Shown here one piece after another: positions 1 through 6,566 of a DNA stretch of 11,750 bases. Positions within the stretch are counted from its first letter, which is position 1; every line of letters begins with the position of its first letter. The position numbers and the translations under genes are program-made. The stretch is from positions 1-11,750 of the forward strand of contig RPPU01000081.1 in NCBI GenBank assembly GCA_003819975.1. Reading direction: 5' to 3'. Under the pieces are notes generated by a model, which made no database searches, was not told the DNA's origin, and worked only from the letters and a program-made list of their open reading frames with translations. The stretch comes from Desulfobacteraceae bacterium. Lineage in GTDB: Bacteria > Desulfobacterota > DSM-4660 > Desulfatiglandales > HGW-15.

Positions 1-441
1 CTGGCATTGGTTGCGACTCTGCTTGCCAAATATATTTTCTTTTTGAGGCTTGTCGCTTCCGGGACTTTCGTATGGGTTATCCTGATTGCGGGAATTTCCC
101 GGGCCTTGATGGTGGACTTGTTGGTCGGCTTGCCCTATGCCCGGCCTGAATCCGGCATGGGTCAACCGTTTGTTGCGGGTGCTTCCTTTAAACGACTGCT
201 GGGCGCTTATCTGTTTCTGTTGTTGGCGGTCGTTTATTTCGGCCCGATCGGTCTGGTGCTCTGGCTGATCGGTTGGATAATGACCCTGCTTTTAAAAGCC
301 CGCTTCAAAAAAACCTTCGGCGGCATTACCGGAGATTTGTTGGGTGCAAGCAATGAATTACTGGAGACCCTGCTGCTTTTGCTTTGCGCTTTACCCGGTC
401 CAAGCCTGCAGAATGTCCTGGGTTGGAGTTGGTTGAGATGA
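1..441 (+). CDS. cobS: Adenosylcobinamide-GDP ribazoletransferase (cobalamin synthase), 3' part
   Basis: CobS joins adenosylcobinamide-GDP to alpha-ribazole (or its phosphate) in the inner membrane, the last assembly step of cobalamin synthesis. The reading frame is open from base 1, so the gene starts upstream; about 146 residues are visible against a usual length near 250, so roughly the N-terminal 100 are missing. Seen directly: a hydrophobic multi-helix protein, the LPYARPE stretch (about 135-155) and the family's C-terminal signature GGITGD-LGA-NE-E at 319-366. In the family, the acidic residues of such motifs bind Mg and nucleotide. Other nucleotide-loop genes (cobU, cobT) would be expected upstream, but none is visible here. 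The gene ends at TGA 439-441, and a palindromic repeat begins 11 bases later. The family call is firm; only the start lies outside the window. Confidence 0.93.
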   Translation: MALVATLLAKYIFFLRLVASGTFVWVILIAGISRALMVDLLVGLPYARPESGMGQPFVAGASFKRLLGAYLFLLLAVVYFGPIGLVLWLIGWIMTLLLKARFKKTFGGITGDLLGASNELLETLLLLLCALPGPSLQNVLGWSWLR

Positions 442-452
442 GCCTGAGGATG

Positions 453-513
453 GTAGGGGCGACCGACGCAGAGCCGGTGAACCATTCGGCTCTACGGAGC
501 CGATCGCCCCTAC
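453..513. repeat. GTAGGGGC-type palindromic repeat, copy 1 (long form)
   Basis: A REP-like palindrome lies 11 bases past the cobS stop. The outer arms, gtaggggcga (453-462) and tcgcccctac (504-513), are exact complements. One mismatch is followed by two further pairs (464-465 with 501-502). An inner hairpin pairs agagccg (470-476) with cggctct (487-493). The 3' flank continues as cctaaaaaaaag at 517-528, which recurs next to copy 2. No T-run follows on either strand, so it is not a typical intrinsic terminator, although it could protect the 3' end of the message. Confidence 0.85.
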
Positions 514-644
514 GGCCCTAAAAAAAAGCGGACCGTAGCATAGCCGGGGATTTACCCCTGTACTGTTTTTATTTCCCGGTCAAAGCTCCGCAGAACGATA
601 CAACATTCGCAAAAACCGATTTGAAATCAAGGAGGCCAGCTTTC

Positions 645-1367
645 ATGAATACCGAAACCGTCATTCACCGCAAGGCGCAACACAGTATCCTCGATTATTT
701 CAGTCAAAGCCGGGATCTGATCAGAAGCCAATACTGGCTTTTTTTAGGGCTGACCGTTGTGGGTATTCTCCTGGGCTCTTTGGCGCCCTTGGGAATCCTG
801 ATGGGCCCTATGATGTGCGGGATTTTTCTTTGTTTTTTAAAAAAGGAATGCAACGAAGAATTAAAATTCGAGCACTTGTTTAAAGGTTTTGACTATTTTC
901 TGGAAAGCTTTCTGGTCACACTTATTTATCTGGCTTTTATGTTGGCGGCGGCCCTCCCGCTGACCGTCTTCCTGATTCTCAATATCGGCGGTCTCGTGTA
1001 CGCTTTTCAACAGGAGGACCCTTCCCTCAAATTTATCGCCGTCGGCGTCCTGACTTTGCTCGTCTTATTAAGTCTTTTTTTGTTTTGTTTTATAGCCGTG
1101 CCCATGCAATTCAGCTTCCTCCTGATCGTCGAACGCAAATGTAAAGCCTGGGACGCGGTGAAAACCGCTTTCAAAGCTTGTTGGGCCAATTTCTTAAAGA
1201 TGACCGGAATGGGAGTTGCGGTGATGGCTTTTTCATTTGCCGGCATGTGTTGTTGTTATATCGGTGTCCTATTTCTGCAACCCCTCATCTTCGGCGCCTA
1301 TTTTGCGGCTTATCGGGATATGTTCGAGCAGCCGACGCCTCCGCCGATGCCCGGTTTGCAGGCATGA
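645..1367 (+). CDS. Multi-pass inner-membrane protein, unassigned
   Basis: A 240-residue protein starting at ATG 645. An AAGGAGG ribosome site lies at 629-635 with 9 bases of spacing, which rules out the in-frame TTG at 621. After a polar N-terminus of about 30 residues there are several hydrophobic blocks, at roughly 32-64, 88-120, 130-165 and 185-218. The C-terminal segment includes a cysteine cluster (MCCC, 201-204) and the stretch PLIFGAYFAAYRDMF, and the protein ends in a proline-rich tail. The pattern of a polar N-terminus, four or more helices and a closing segment of that type resembles the broad YciC/DUF975-like membrane families, but I cannot place it in one. No catalytic motif is visible. 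The preceding 200 bases hold repeat copy 1 and no clear promoter. The function is unknown. Confidence 0.85.
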   Translation: MNTETVIHRKAQHSILDYFSQSRDLIRSQYWLFLGLTVVGILLGSLAPLGILMGPMMCGIFLCFLKKECNEELKFEHLFKGFDYFLESFLVTLIYLAFMLAAALPLTVFLILNIGGLVYAFQQEDPSLKFIAVGVLTLLVLLSLFLFCFIAVPMQFSFLLIVERKCKAWDAVKTAFKACWANFLKMTGMGVAVMAFSFAGMCCCYIGVLFLQPLIFGAYFAAYRDMFEQPTPPPMPGLQA

Positions 1368-1408
1368 CCATAAAGTCATTGAAAGACAACGCCGCCTCTT
1401 AAATCAGG

Positions 1409-1437
1409 GTAGGGGCAGGTTTTAAACCTGCCCCTAC
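1409..1437. repeat. GTAGGGGC-type palindromic repeat, copy 2
   Basis: A perfect inverted repeat with 14-base arms (1409-1422 and 1424-1437) around one central base, reading gtaggggcaggttt and its complement. It sits 41 bases after the preceding stop codon. The same cctaaaaaaaag string that follows copy 1 occurs at 1442-1453. The ends match copies 1 and 3 while the inside of the arms differs, with compensating changes on both sides. Confidence 0.88.
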
Positions 1438-1459
1438 GGATCCTAAAAAAAAGTCCTGC

Positions 1460-1484
1460 AAAAAAACTTCAAGTCGACTTGAAA
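1460..1484 (-). terminator. Intrinsic terminator of the mut7-C/terC transcript
   Basis: A 16-base perfect palindrome, ttcaagtcgacttgaa (1468-1483), can form a 6-bp stem with a TCGA loop. Read on the minus strand it is followed directly by G and a run of seven T (complement of the A-run at 1460-1466). This is the layout of a short rho-independent terminator. It lies about 130 bases past the terC stop and is correctly oriented for that gene. The stem is short and low in GC, so strength is uncertain. A dual use as a dyad operator cannot be excluded. Confidence 0.6.
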
Positions 1485-1522
1485 CCCTGAAAAACCGTGA
1501 TTTTCGATAGAAAAACAATTGA

Positions 1523-1648
1523 TTATTTGCCGATAAGGTTCAATATCTCCATGGCCGGAAGGATGACCGTGAATAAGCCGAGTAAAAGTGATAAGCATCT
1601 CAAAAAAATAGCGGTTATTCTTTTTTCGTCCGACTTTTTTGTCTCCGA
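1523..1648 (-). other. Hydrophobic reading frame in the -1 frame after terC
   Basis: Past the terC stop, the -1 frame stays open on the minus strand from 1648 down to TAA at 1523-1525. It encodes a strongly hydrophobic stretch, AIFLRCLSLLLGLFTVILPA followed by MEILNLIGK, that would make one membrane helix. It has no ATG and no ribosome site of its own; the only internal start is a TTG at 1603. It joins terC at A-runs (1621-1626 and 1635-1640), so one extra A there would fuse it to the TerC C-terminus. It could be a C-terminal extension lost by frameshift, a gene remnant or chance. Confidence 0.25.
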
Positions 1649-2328
1649 TTATGTTCATACCGCAGTTGCAACATTTCCACAAAAAGCGCAAATCCCATGG
1701 GCAGGTAAATATAACCTTTGGGCACGTGCTGATCCAAGCCCTCCATGAAAATGGTGATCCCGATGGTGATCAGGAAAGCCAAGGCCAGAATTTTTAAGGA
1801 GGGCCTTTGAATGAGGAATTCGCCGATCGGTTGGGCAAAGGCCAAGATCGCTAAAATAGCGAGCATGACCGCGGCAATGATGATCCAGAGCTTATCGGTC
1901 AGGCCGATAGCCGTGATGACCGAATCGATGGAGAACACAATATCCAGCAACACAATTTGCAGAATGATGGAGCGGAAAGTCTTGGCCGTATAGCTTGGCA
2001 AAACCGTTTGCTCCTCCTTGAGTTCGACGGTATGATGGATTTCAGTCACCGCTTTCCAGATCAGGAACAATCCGCCTGCAAGCAGGATCAAATCGCGGAC
2101 GGAGAGCACGCCCATGACGTTTTGGGTCAAGCCGGAGAGTTTAAGCAAAATAAACAGCATGACGATTCGGGCCAAAAAAGCCAAGCTCAACCCGATAATC
2201 CGAGCCCGATTGCGTTGGCCCGCCGGCAACCGACCCACAAAAATCGAGATCACCAGAATATTATCGACACCTAAAACCAGCTCCAGCCCGACCAGCAGCA
2301 ACAACATTAAAATGGAATCGATCATCAT
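1615..2328 (-). CDS. TerC-family integral membrane protein (YkoY/Alx-like, putative Mn2+ export)
   Basis: A protein of up to 237 residues with about seven hydrophobic helices. Family signatures are clear: ELVLGVDNILVISI at residues 16-29, LLDIVFSIDSVITA at 127-140, and HVPKGYIY at 201-208 leading into FALFVEML. The acidic D22, D129 and D135 lie inside helices and are the expected metal-site residues. Members such as E. coli Alx and Bacillus YkoY export manganese; others are linked to tellurite resistance or to metal loading of secreted enzymes. The ribosome site AGGAGG (complement of 2330-2335) is only 1 base from ATG 2328, so the second ATG, at 2325, may be the real start. The gene lies 42 bases downstream of the Mut7-C gene on the same strand, so they are probably co-transcribed. 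The tail is short, basic and charged; see the reading frame just beyond the stop. Confidence 0.92.
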   Translation of the reverse strand: MMIDSILMLLLLVGLELVLGVDNILVISIFVGRLPAGQRNRARIIGLSLAFLARIVMLFILLKLSGLTQNVMGVLSVRDLILLAGGLFLIWKAVTEIHHTVELKEEQTVLPSYTAKTFRSIILQIVLLDIVFSIDSVITAIGLTDKLWIIIAAVMLAILAILAFAQPIGEFLIQRPSLKILALAFLITIGITIFMEGLDQHVPKGYIYLPMGFALFVEMLQLRYEHNRRQKSRTKKE

Positions 2329-2370
2329 TCCTCCTTCTTTTGCACCCTTTCACGTTTTCTCATATTTCCC

Positions 2371-2841
2371 CTATCCCGCCTTTATAGGAAACCCCCATTC
2401 CCGCAATTGCTTCTCCATGGTCCGCCGATGGCTGCCGGGCCAGAAAAACCGCCGGCAAACCGGGCAAAAGCTGAATCCGTTTTCTACCGAATGCAGCACA
2501 TATTCCGGAACAAATTCTTGCGCTGCGTCCGACTCGATCTTTTCCAGGGGCGTATTGCAAATCAGACAACGCGAGAACCAATTCGGGGAAGCGGAAGCCG
2601 CAATCACCCCGGTTGTTTTCAATTCCCGGAGCTGCTCCGCCACATGGTCGGAATGGATGAAAACAGCTTGGTCCCGGTGTGATTCAAAAGAGCGGACATG
2701 CCGGGTCAATAACGTTCGTTTTTCTTTAAGTAACGCCTCCCATTCTGCGGGCCGATTAAAAGACTGATAATGGCAGTCCTGGCCCATGACCCTCAGCCAT
2801 TTCGCCAGTTTCCCCAACATGGCATCGGCCAAAAACTGCAT
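2371..2841 (-). CDS. Mut7-C domain protein (PIN-like RNase fold with zinc ribbon)
   Basis: A 156-residue protein that fills the whole Mut7-C (COG1656) domain. The N-terminus FLADAMLGKLAKWLRVMGQD (3-22) is the family hallmark and contains acidic D6. LLTRH follows at 44-48 and HSDH at 63-66. A C-terminal zinc ribbon has CLIC (92-95) and CPVC (126-129), followed by RRFFWPGSHRRTM (130-142). The fold is related to PIN nucleases, and an RNase role is inferred rather than widely demonstrated. In most relatives I know the third motif reads LLTRD; here histidine replaces that aspartate, so catalysis may be altered. Start ATG 2841 has AAGGGGAAG just upstream on the minus strand, a modest ribosome site. 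This is the first gene of the pair with terC. Confidence 0.88.
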   Translation of the reverse strand: MQFLADAMLGKLAKWLRVMGQDCHYQSFNRPAEWEALLKEKRTLLTRHVRSFESHRDQAVFIHSDHVAEQLRELKTTGVIAASASPNWFSRCLICNTPLEKIESDAAQEFVPEYVLHSVENGFSFCPVCRRFFWPGSHRRTMEKQLREWGFPIKAG

Positions 2842-2915
2842 CTTCCCCTTATCTCCCGGTCTATGGATTTATGCTTGGAATTATCCAAATAATATAATAA
2901 AACATACATAATAAA

Positions 2916-2970
2916 TCCTAAAAAAATCAAAAAAGACCTTACAAGCCTTAATACATTGATTTTTTTAGGA
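2916..2970. repeat. Perfect 15-bp inverted repeat in the divergent intergenic region
   Basis: tcctaaaaaaatcaa (2916-2930) and ttgatttttttagga (2956-2970) are exact complements separated by 25 bases. The repeat lies between the minus-strand Mut7-C gene and the plus-strand small membrane gene. It could be an operator for divergent promoters or an RNA hairpin in the leader of the latter. The 202-base stretch at 2842-3043 is otherwise very AT-rich, with several TATAAT-like strings (for example 2893-2898) but no -35 at proper spacing that I would defend. Confidence 0.7.
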
Positions 2971-3043
2971 ATTAGCTGCCTATCGAGAAAATTCGTCTTA
3001 TTTTAACCGATGATATCTTCATATATTCTCAAAGGGAATAAAA

Positions 3044-3376
3044 ATGCTTGATTATAATCTCTTTAAACCCATTAGAAATTTCGGCTTGCTCATTATCATA
3101 TTAGGAACAGCCGGGTTAGCATGTCTTTTTACATTTTCTAATGATTCGGATTTCTATTTTGCCGGCAAAATCTTTATCGGAATTGTATCTTTCTTCCATC
3201 TTTTCATCGGCTACAATATTATTTCAAGAAACAAAATGGGGTTCGCCTGCCTTAAACTATATCTCTACCTGATGTATCCAAGTTTTCCTTTGGGATATTT
3301 CTATGCAAAAAAAGCATTCGAATATATCAAAACCAATAATATTAAAAAATTCTACGATAAAACGATAATGATCTAA
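3044..3376 (+). CDS. Small AT-rich membrane protein, unassigned
   Basis: A 110-residue protein starting at ATG 3044 with AAAGGGA at 3031-3037 as ribosome site. Three hydrophobic helices are visible at about 13-31, 40-60 and 68-88, followed by a basic tail rich in Lys, Tyr and Asn. There is no motif I recognise. GC is roughly 30% by eye, against about half in comEC next door, and the codons favour A/T endings, so recent acquisition or weak constraint is plausible. The good start context and clean frame support a real gene. It ends at TAA 3374-3376, followed by 73 bases with no clear terminator before comEC. The function is unknown. Confidence 0.65.
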   Translation: MLDYNLFKPIRNFGLLIIILGTAGLACLFTFSNDSDFYFAGKIFIGIVSFFHLFIGYNIISRNKMGFACLKLYLYLMYPSFPLGYFYAKKAFEYIKTNNIKKFYDKTIMI

Positions 3377-3449
3377 TAAAACGGTTTCTTTCGCAAACAA
3401 AGCATTTGAAATGAAGTTGCAGCGTTCTATATGATTTTAAGCAGAGATC

Positions 3450-5954
3450 ATGCTGAGAAAACTCCCTATATTTGAACGCCCGTTGATCCCCCTTTTGATC
3501 GCCCTGATCCTGGGGATTCTTTGCCGCACGCTCTGGCTTTCGGACAGCCCTGTTCTTTCCGGCTTATGTCTCGGCTTGATAATCCTGATGGCTATCGCGT
3601 TGTTTTTTATACCGCCTTCGTTGCTCGGCCCTTTATTGCTAATATTGTTCTTTGTTCTTGGGACCTGGCTCGCCATGGATAAAGAGCCGGATTCGGTTCT
3701 GCGCCCTTTGGCCGCTGCCCGCTCCCGGGTTGTTTTGGAAGGCACGGTTCTGGAACCACCGCGTCTTTTTTCCGAGAAAGCCCGGGTTTTTGTTCAGGTC
3801 GAAAAACGAATCGACCCGTCCGGGACCCAAATCGTTCATGAAAAAATCCAAATAACCGTCTATAACCATACCACGGAATGCTCACCCGGAGACCGCATTC
3901 GTTTCCCGGCCCGCTTAAGTCCGTTCAGAAATTTTAATAATCCCGGACAATATGATTATGTCCGCGCCATGGATTTAAAGGGCTTAGTCTGCTCCGCCGC
4001 GATCTCTGACGGTCGGTCGATCGTGCCCATGGGCAAAGGAAATCTGGGATTCCCCTTGCATATCCTTGAAAAAATCAGAAAACCGATCCGCGACTTCTTC
4101 AAACAAAATCTCGAACCCCAAGACCAAGCCTTGTTGCGCGCTTTGATTTTGGGCGAACAACAGGAAATCGACCCTGAAACCCGGGAGCACTTTAACAAAA
4201 CCGGGCTCGGACATATCCTGGCCGTGTCCGGGTTCAACATCGCTTTGGTGGCCGGTCTTGTTTTTTTCCCGTTGAAATGGCTGCTGACCCGCTTCTACGG
4301 CCTGACTCTGGCCCTCGATATCCGCAAAACAGCCGCCGTGCTGACCGCCTTTCCGGTGATTCTCTATACCGGGCTAAGCGGTCTGGAATATTCGAGCCAA
4401 CGGGCCATGATCATGGTTTTGGCTTATCTGTTTTCCATTGTGATCGGTCGGGAAAAAGATCTGTGGTCCACCCTGGCTTTGGCGGCCCTGGTCATCCTGG
4501 CGATCAACCCGGCGGCGATTTTCAGCATCTCTTTTCAGCTTTCTTTTACGGCCGTGATCGGCTTGATCTGGCTGACTCCCGTGATATTCAACAAAATGCC
4601 CGCCTTTCCGCCGGCCGATAGCGGATATAAAAAAATCATAAAATATCTTTACCAATCCACGGTTGGCGCCCTGGCCGTGACCCTGGGCGCAACGCTTCTG
4701 GTTTTGCCGCTCACGGCCTATTACTTCTACCGCACCTCGTTGGTGGTGGTGCCCGCCAACCTGACCGTCCTGCCTTTTTTCAGCTTCTGGATTATTCCTT
4801 TGGGCCTTTTAGCCGCGCTATTGCTGCCTCTGGCGCCGGGCTTGGCCCACTGGGTTTTGCAGGTCACGGATTGGGGCCTGCAGGCGGCCATGGCCGTGAT
4901 CCGCTTCTGGGCCGATTTTGAATATTCCGCCATCTGGACCATCCGGCCCAATGTGTTGGAGATTGTTTTATTTTATGCTCTGCTCTTTTTCATTTTTTTC
5001 TTCAAACGCCGGACCTGGTGCCGGATCGGCCTGGGAATGGTTCTCTTGATAGCCGGCGCGGATGCCGGCTACTGGCTTTATCAAACGCGGTTCGACCGGA
5101 GTTTGCGGGTAACCTATTTCGACGTGGGTCAAGGCAACGCCGCCCTCATCCAATTTCCGGGCCGGGAGCGCATGTTGATCGACGGCGGTGGTTTTCCCCA
5201 GGATGATTTCGATGTCGGCCGAATGGTGCTGGCTCCGGCCCTTTTCTCTTCTAAAATAGGAAAAATCGATTATCTGGTTTTAACCCACCCGGAAGCAGAC
5301 CATATGAACGGCCTGCGTTTTATCGCCGCCCATTTTAAACCCAAGGAATTCTGGTGGAACGGCGCTCCGGGAAAAGGTCTCTCCTACCGGGAGTTGCTGC
5401 GCATTCTGGATGATCGCAAGATTCAAAAACTGGCACCCCGGGATTTACAGGCTGAGCGCGAGATCGCCGGCGTCAAAACCCGAGTGCTGCACCCCTTGGG
5501 AGAACCGCCGTCCGACACGGACCCCGGCCCTGTGCTTTCTTCCAATGACCAGTCCCTGGTGCTCAGACTGGAATATGGCGGACAATCTTTCCTCTTCCCC
5601 GGCGATTTGGAAAAAAAAGGTGAAGAGATAGTGACCGCCCGGTTTGGCGAAAAACTGCAAAGCACGATTTTACTGGCCTGCCACCATGGGAGCATATCTT
5701 CCAACTCCGAATTCTTCTTAAGCGCGGTTAAGCCAAAATGGTGCATCGTCTCCGCGGGCAGCCGGAATGCTTTTGGCTTTCCCAATGCCGGGGTCTTGCA
5801 GAGACTGAGGCAACTTGGCTGTCAAACTCTGCGGATAGATCAAGTCGGGGCGGTTCGAGTCAACGTGGCACCCGGTCATCTGCAGATAAAAACATTTTTG
5901 GATAAGACCCGAGCATCTCCGGACCCTGATCGGGTAATAGATCAACCGGAATAA
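3450..5954 (+). CDS. comEC: ComEC/Rec2-family DNA-uptake channel protein
   Basis: An 834-residue inner-membrane protein of the length usual for full ComEC. The N-terminal helices (10-75) and soluble region (to about 200) match the DUF4131/OB-like part. The Competence domain spans about 225-520 and contains the conserved GLGHILAVSGFNIALVAGL (252-270). Further helices follow to about 545. The C-terminal metallo-beta-lactamase domain starts at FDVGQGNAALI (557-567) and contains LTHPEADHMNG (611-621), FPGD (716-719) and ACHHGS (743-748), with a complete set of likely metal ligands (H613, D617, H618, D719, H745/H746). In transformable bacteria ComEC carries single-stranded DNA into the cytoplasm, and the lactamase domain probably degrades the other strand. 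Homologues are also common where competence is unproven, and no other com gene is present here. Start ATG 3450 has only a weak ribosome site (gcagagatc). The gene is intact. Confidence 0.95.
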   Translation: MLRKLPIFERPLIPLLIALILGILCRTLWLSDSPVLSGLCLGLIILMAIALFFIPPSLLGPLLLILFFVLGTWLAMDKEPDSVLRPLAAARSRVVLEGTVLEPPRLFSEKARVFVQVEKRIDPSGTQIVHEKIQITVYNHTTECSPGDRIRFPARLSPFRNFNNPGQYDYVRAMDLKGLVCSAAISDGRSIVPMGKGNLGFPLHILEKIRKPIRDFFKQNLEPQDQALLRALILGEQQEIDPETREHFNKTGLGHILAVSGFNIALVAGLVFFPLKWLLTRFYGLTLALDIRKTAAVLTAFPVILYTGLSGLEYSSQRAMIMVLAYLFSIVIGREKDLWSTLALAALVILAINPAAIFSISFQLSFTAVIGLIWLTPVIFNKMPAFPPADSGYKKIIKYLYQSTVGALAVTLGATLLVLPLTAYYFYRTSLVVVPANLTVLPFFSFWIIPLGLLAALLLPLAPGLAHWVLQVTDWGLQAAMAVIRFWADFEYSAIWTIRPNVLEIVLFYALLFFIFFFKRRTWCRIGLGMVLLIAGADAGYWLYQTRFDRSLRVTYFDVGQGNAALIQFPGRERMLIDGGGFPQDDFDVGRMVLAPALFSSKIGKIDYLVLTHPEADHMNGLRFIAAHFKPKEFWWNGAPGKGLSYRELLRILDDRKIQKLAPRDLQAEREIAGVKTRVLHPLGEPPSDTDPGPVLSSNDQSLVLRLEYGGQSFLFPGDLEKKGEEIVTARFGEKLQSTILLACHHGSISSNSEFFLSAVKPKWCIVSAGSRNAFGFPNAGVLQRLRQLGCQTLRIDQVGAVRVNVAPGHLQIKTFLDKTRASPDPDRVIDQPE

Positions 5955-5975
5955 GGCAAAGCCAACTCATTAGAC

Positions 5976-6004
5976 TTGTCGAAAAAGAGGATATTTGCTA
6001 CAAT
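5976..6004 (+). promoter_or_regulatory. Sigma-70-type promoter with extended -10 for the TerB-like gene
   Basis: TTGTCG (5976-5981) and TACAAT (5999-6004) are separated by exactly 17 bases, and TGC directly precedes the -10, giving an extended -10 element. Transcription would start near 6011, leaving a leader of about 43 bases before ATG 6054. It sits 21 bases beyond the comEC stop, so the TerB-like gene is probably transcribed on its own. This is the best promoter by eye in the window. Confidence 0.55.
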
Positions 6005-6053
6005 GCCGGGACGGTTATATGAAATAAGTCGATCATTAAAAGGAGGAAAAAAA

Positions 6054-6476
6054 ATGACGGATATCCTGGCTCGGGAGAGCGCTCACAAGGACTTTGACGC
6101 GGAAACATATGTCAAGATCCTGATTGCGGTCGCCAAAGCCGATAAAGATAATGGGCCGCGCGAATTCGATTATGTAAAAAAACAAGCCCAACGTTTGGGA
6201 ATCGACACGGAGATGCTTTGGATTGAAATCGATAAACGCTTTTCGTTCAGCCAGCTCAAAATTTCGCGCGCGACCGCCCTGGCCGTGATCCGGGATTGCA
6301 TCATTCTGGCTTCCTTGGACGGGAATTTCACCCTGGCTGAAAAAGAAAGAACCTATGCTTATGCCGCGGAAATGAATATTCCGCGATCGGAGGCCGAATT
6401 TCTTGAGCAATGGGTTGCGGATTATCATGACCTCAAAAAACGTTGGGCAAAATTATTGGAGGGTTATTTGATCTAA
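6054..6476 (+). CDS. TerB-like helical protein
   Basis: A 140-residue soluble protein. Start ATG 6054 is chosen because AAAGGAGG (6039-6046) lies 7 bases upstream; the in-frame ATG at 6003 and TTG at 5976 overlap the proposed promoter and lack ribosome sites. The sequence shows the two-part TerB/DjlA-N pattern: ILIAVAKADKDNGPREFDYVKKQAQRLGI (22-50) and DCIILASLDGNFTLAEKERTYAYAAEMNI (81-109). Each has an acidic loop followed by E-(x)n-A-x-x-x-(x)-I. TerB-fold domains are found in tellurite-resistance operons and as DnaJ-linked or membrane-stress modules, and some bind metal. The biochemical role is unknown. A TerC-family gene lies 3.7 kb away on the other strand, which is not close enough to imply a shared operon. 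Confidence 0.72.
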   Translation: MTDILARESAHKDFDAETYVKILIAVAKADKDNGPREFDYVKKQAQRLGIDTEMLWIEIDKRFSFSQLKISRATALAVIRDCIILASLDGNFTLAEKERTYAYAAEMNIPRSEAEFLEQWVADYHDLKKRWAKLLEGYLI

Positions 6477-6566
6477 AGCCTTGACCCAAACCGCAACTAT
6501 CAAGCATCATCGTCCCGCGCTTGTTCTTCAAACCCGACCGAAACCGGTCACATAGGATAGGACCTG

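Noticed and set aside
1443..1691. 82-codon minus-strand frame overlapping the end of terC
   Set aside because: It overlaps terC in another frame, has no ribosome site, and reads like a shadow; its 3' half covers the terminator.
2842..3043. Possible yybP-ykoY manganese riboswitch upstream of the mut7-C/terC pair
   Set aside because: TerC-family genes often have one, but the conserved core was not recognisable on the minus strand here.
5976..6053. Upstream in-frame starts (TTG 5976, ATG 6003) for the TerB-like gene
   Set aside because: They overlap the proposed -35/-10 elements, and the strong ribosome site at 6039-6046 fits ATG 6054.
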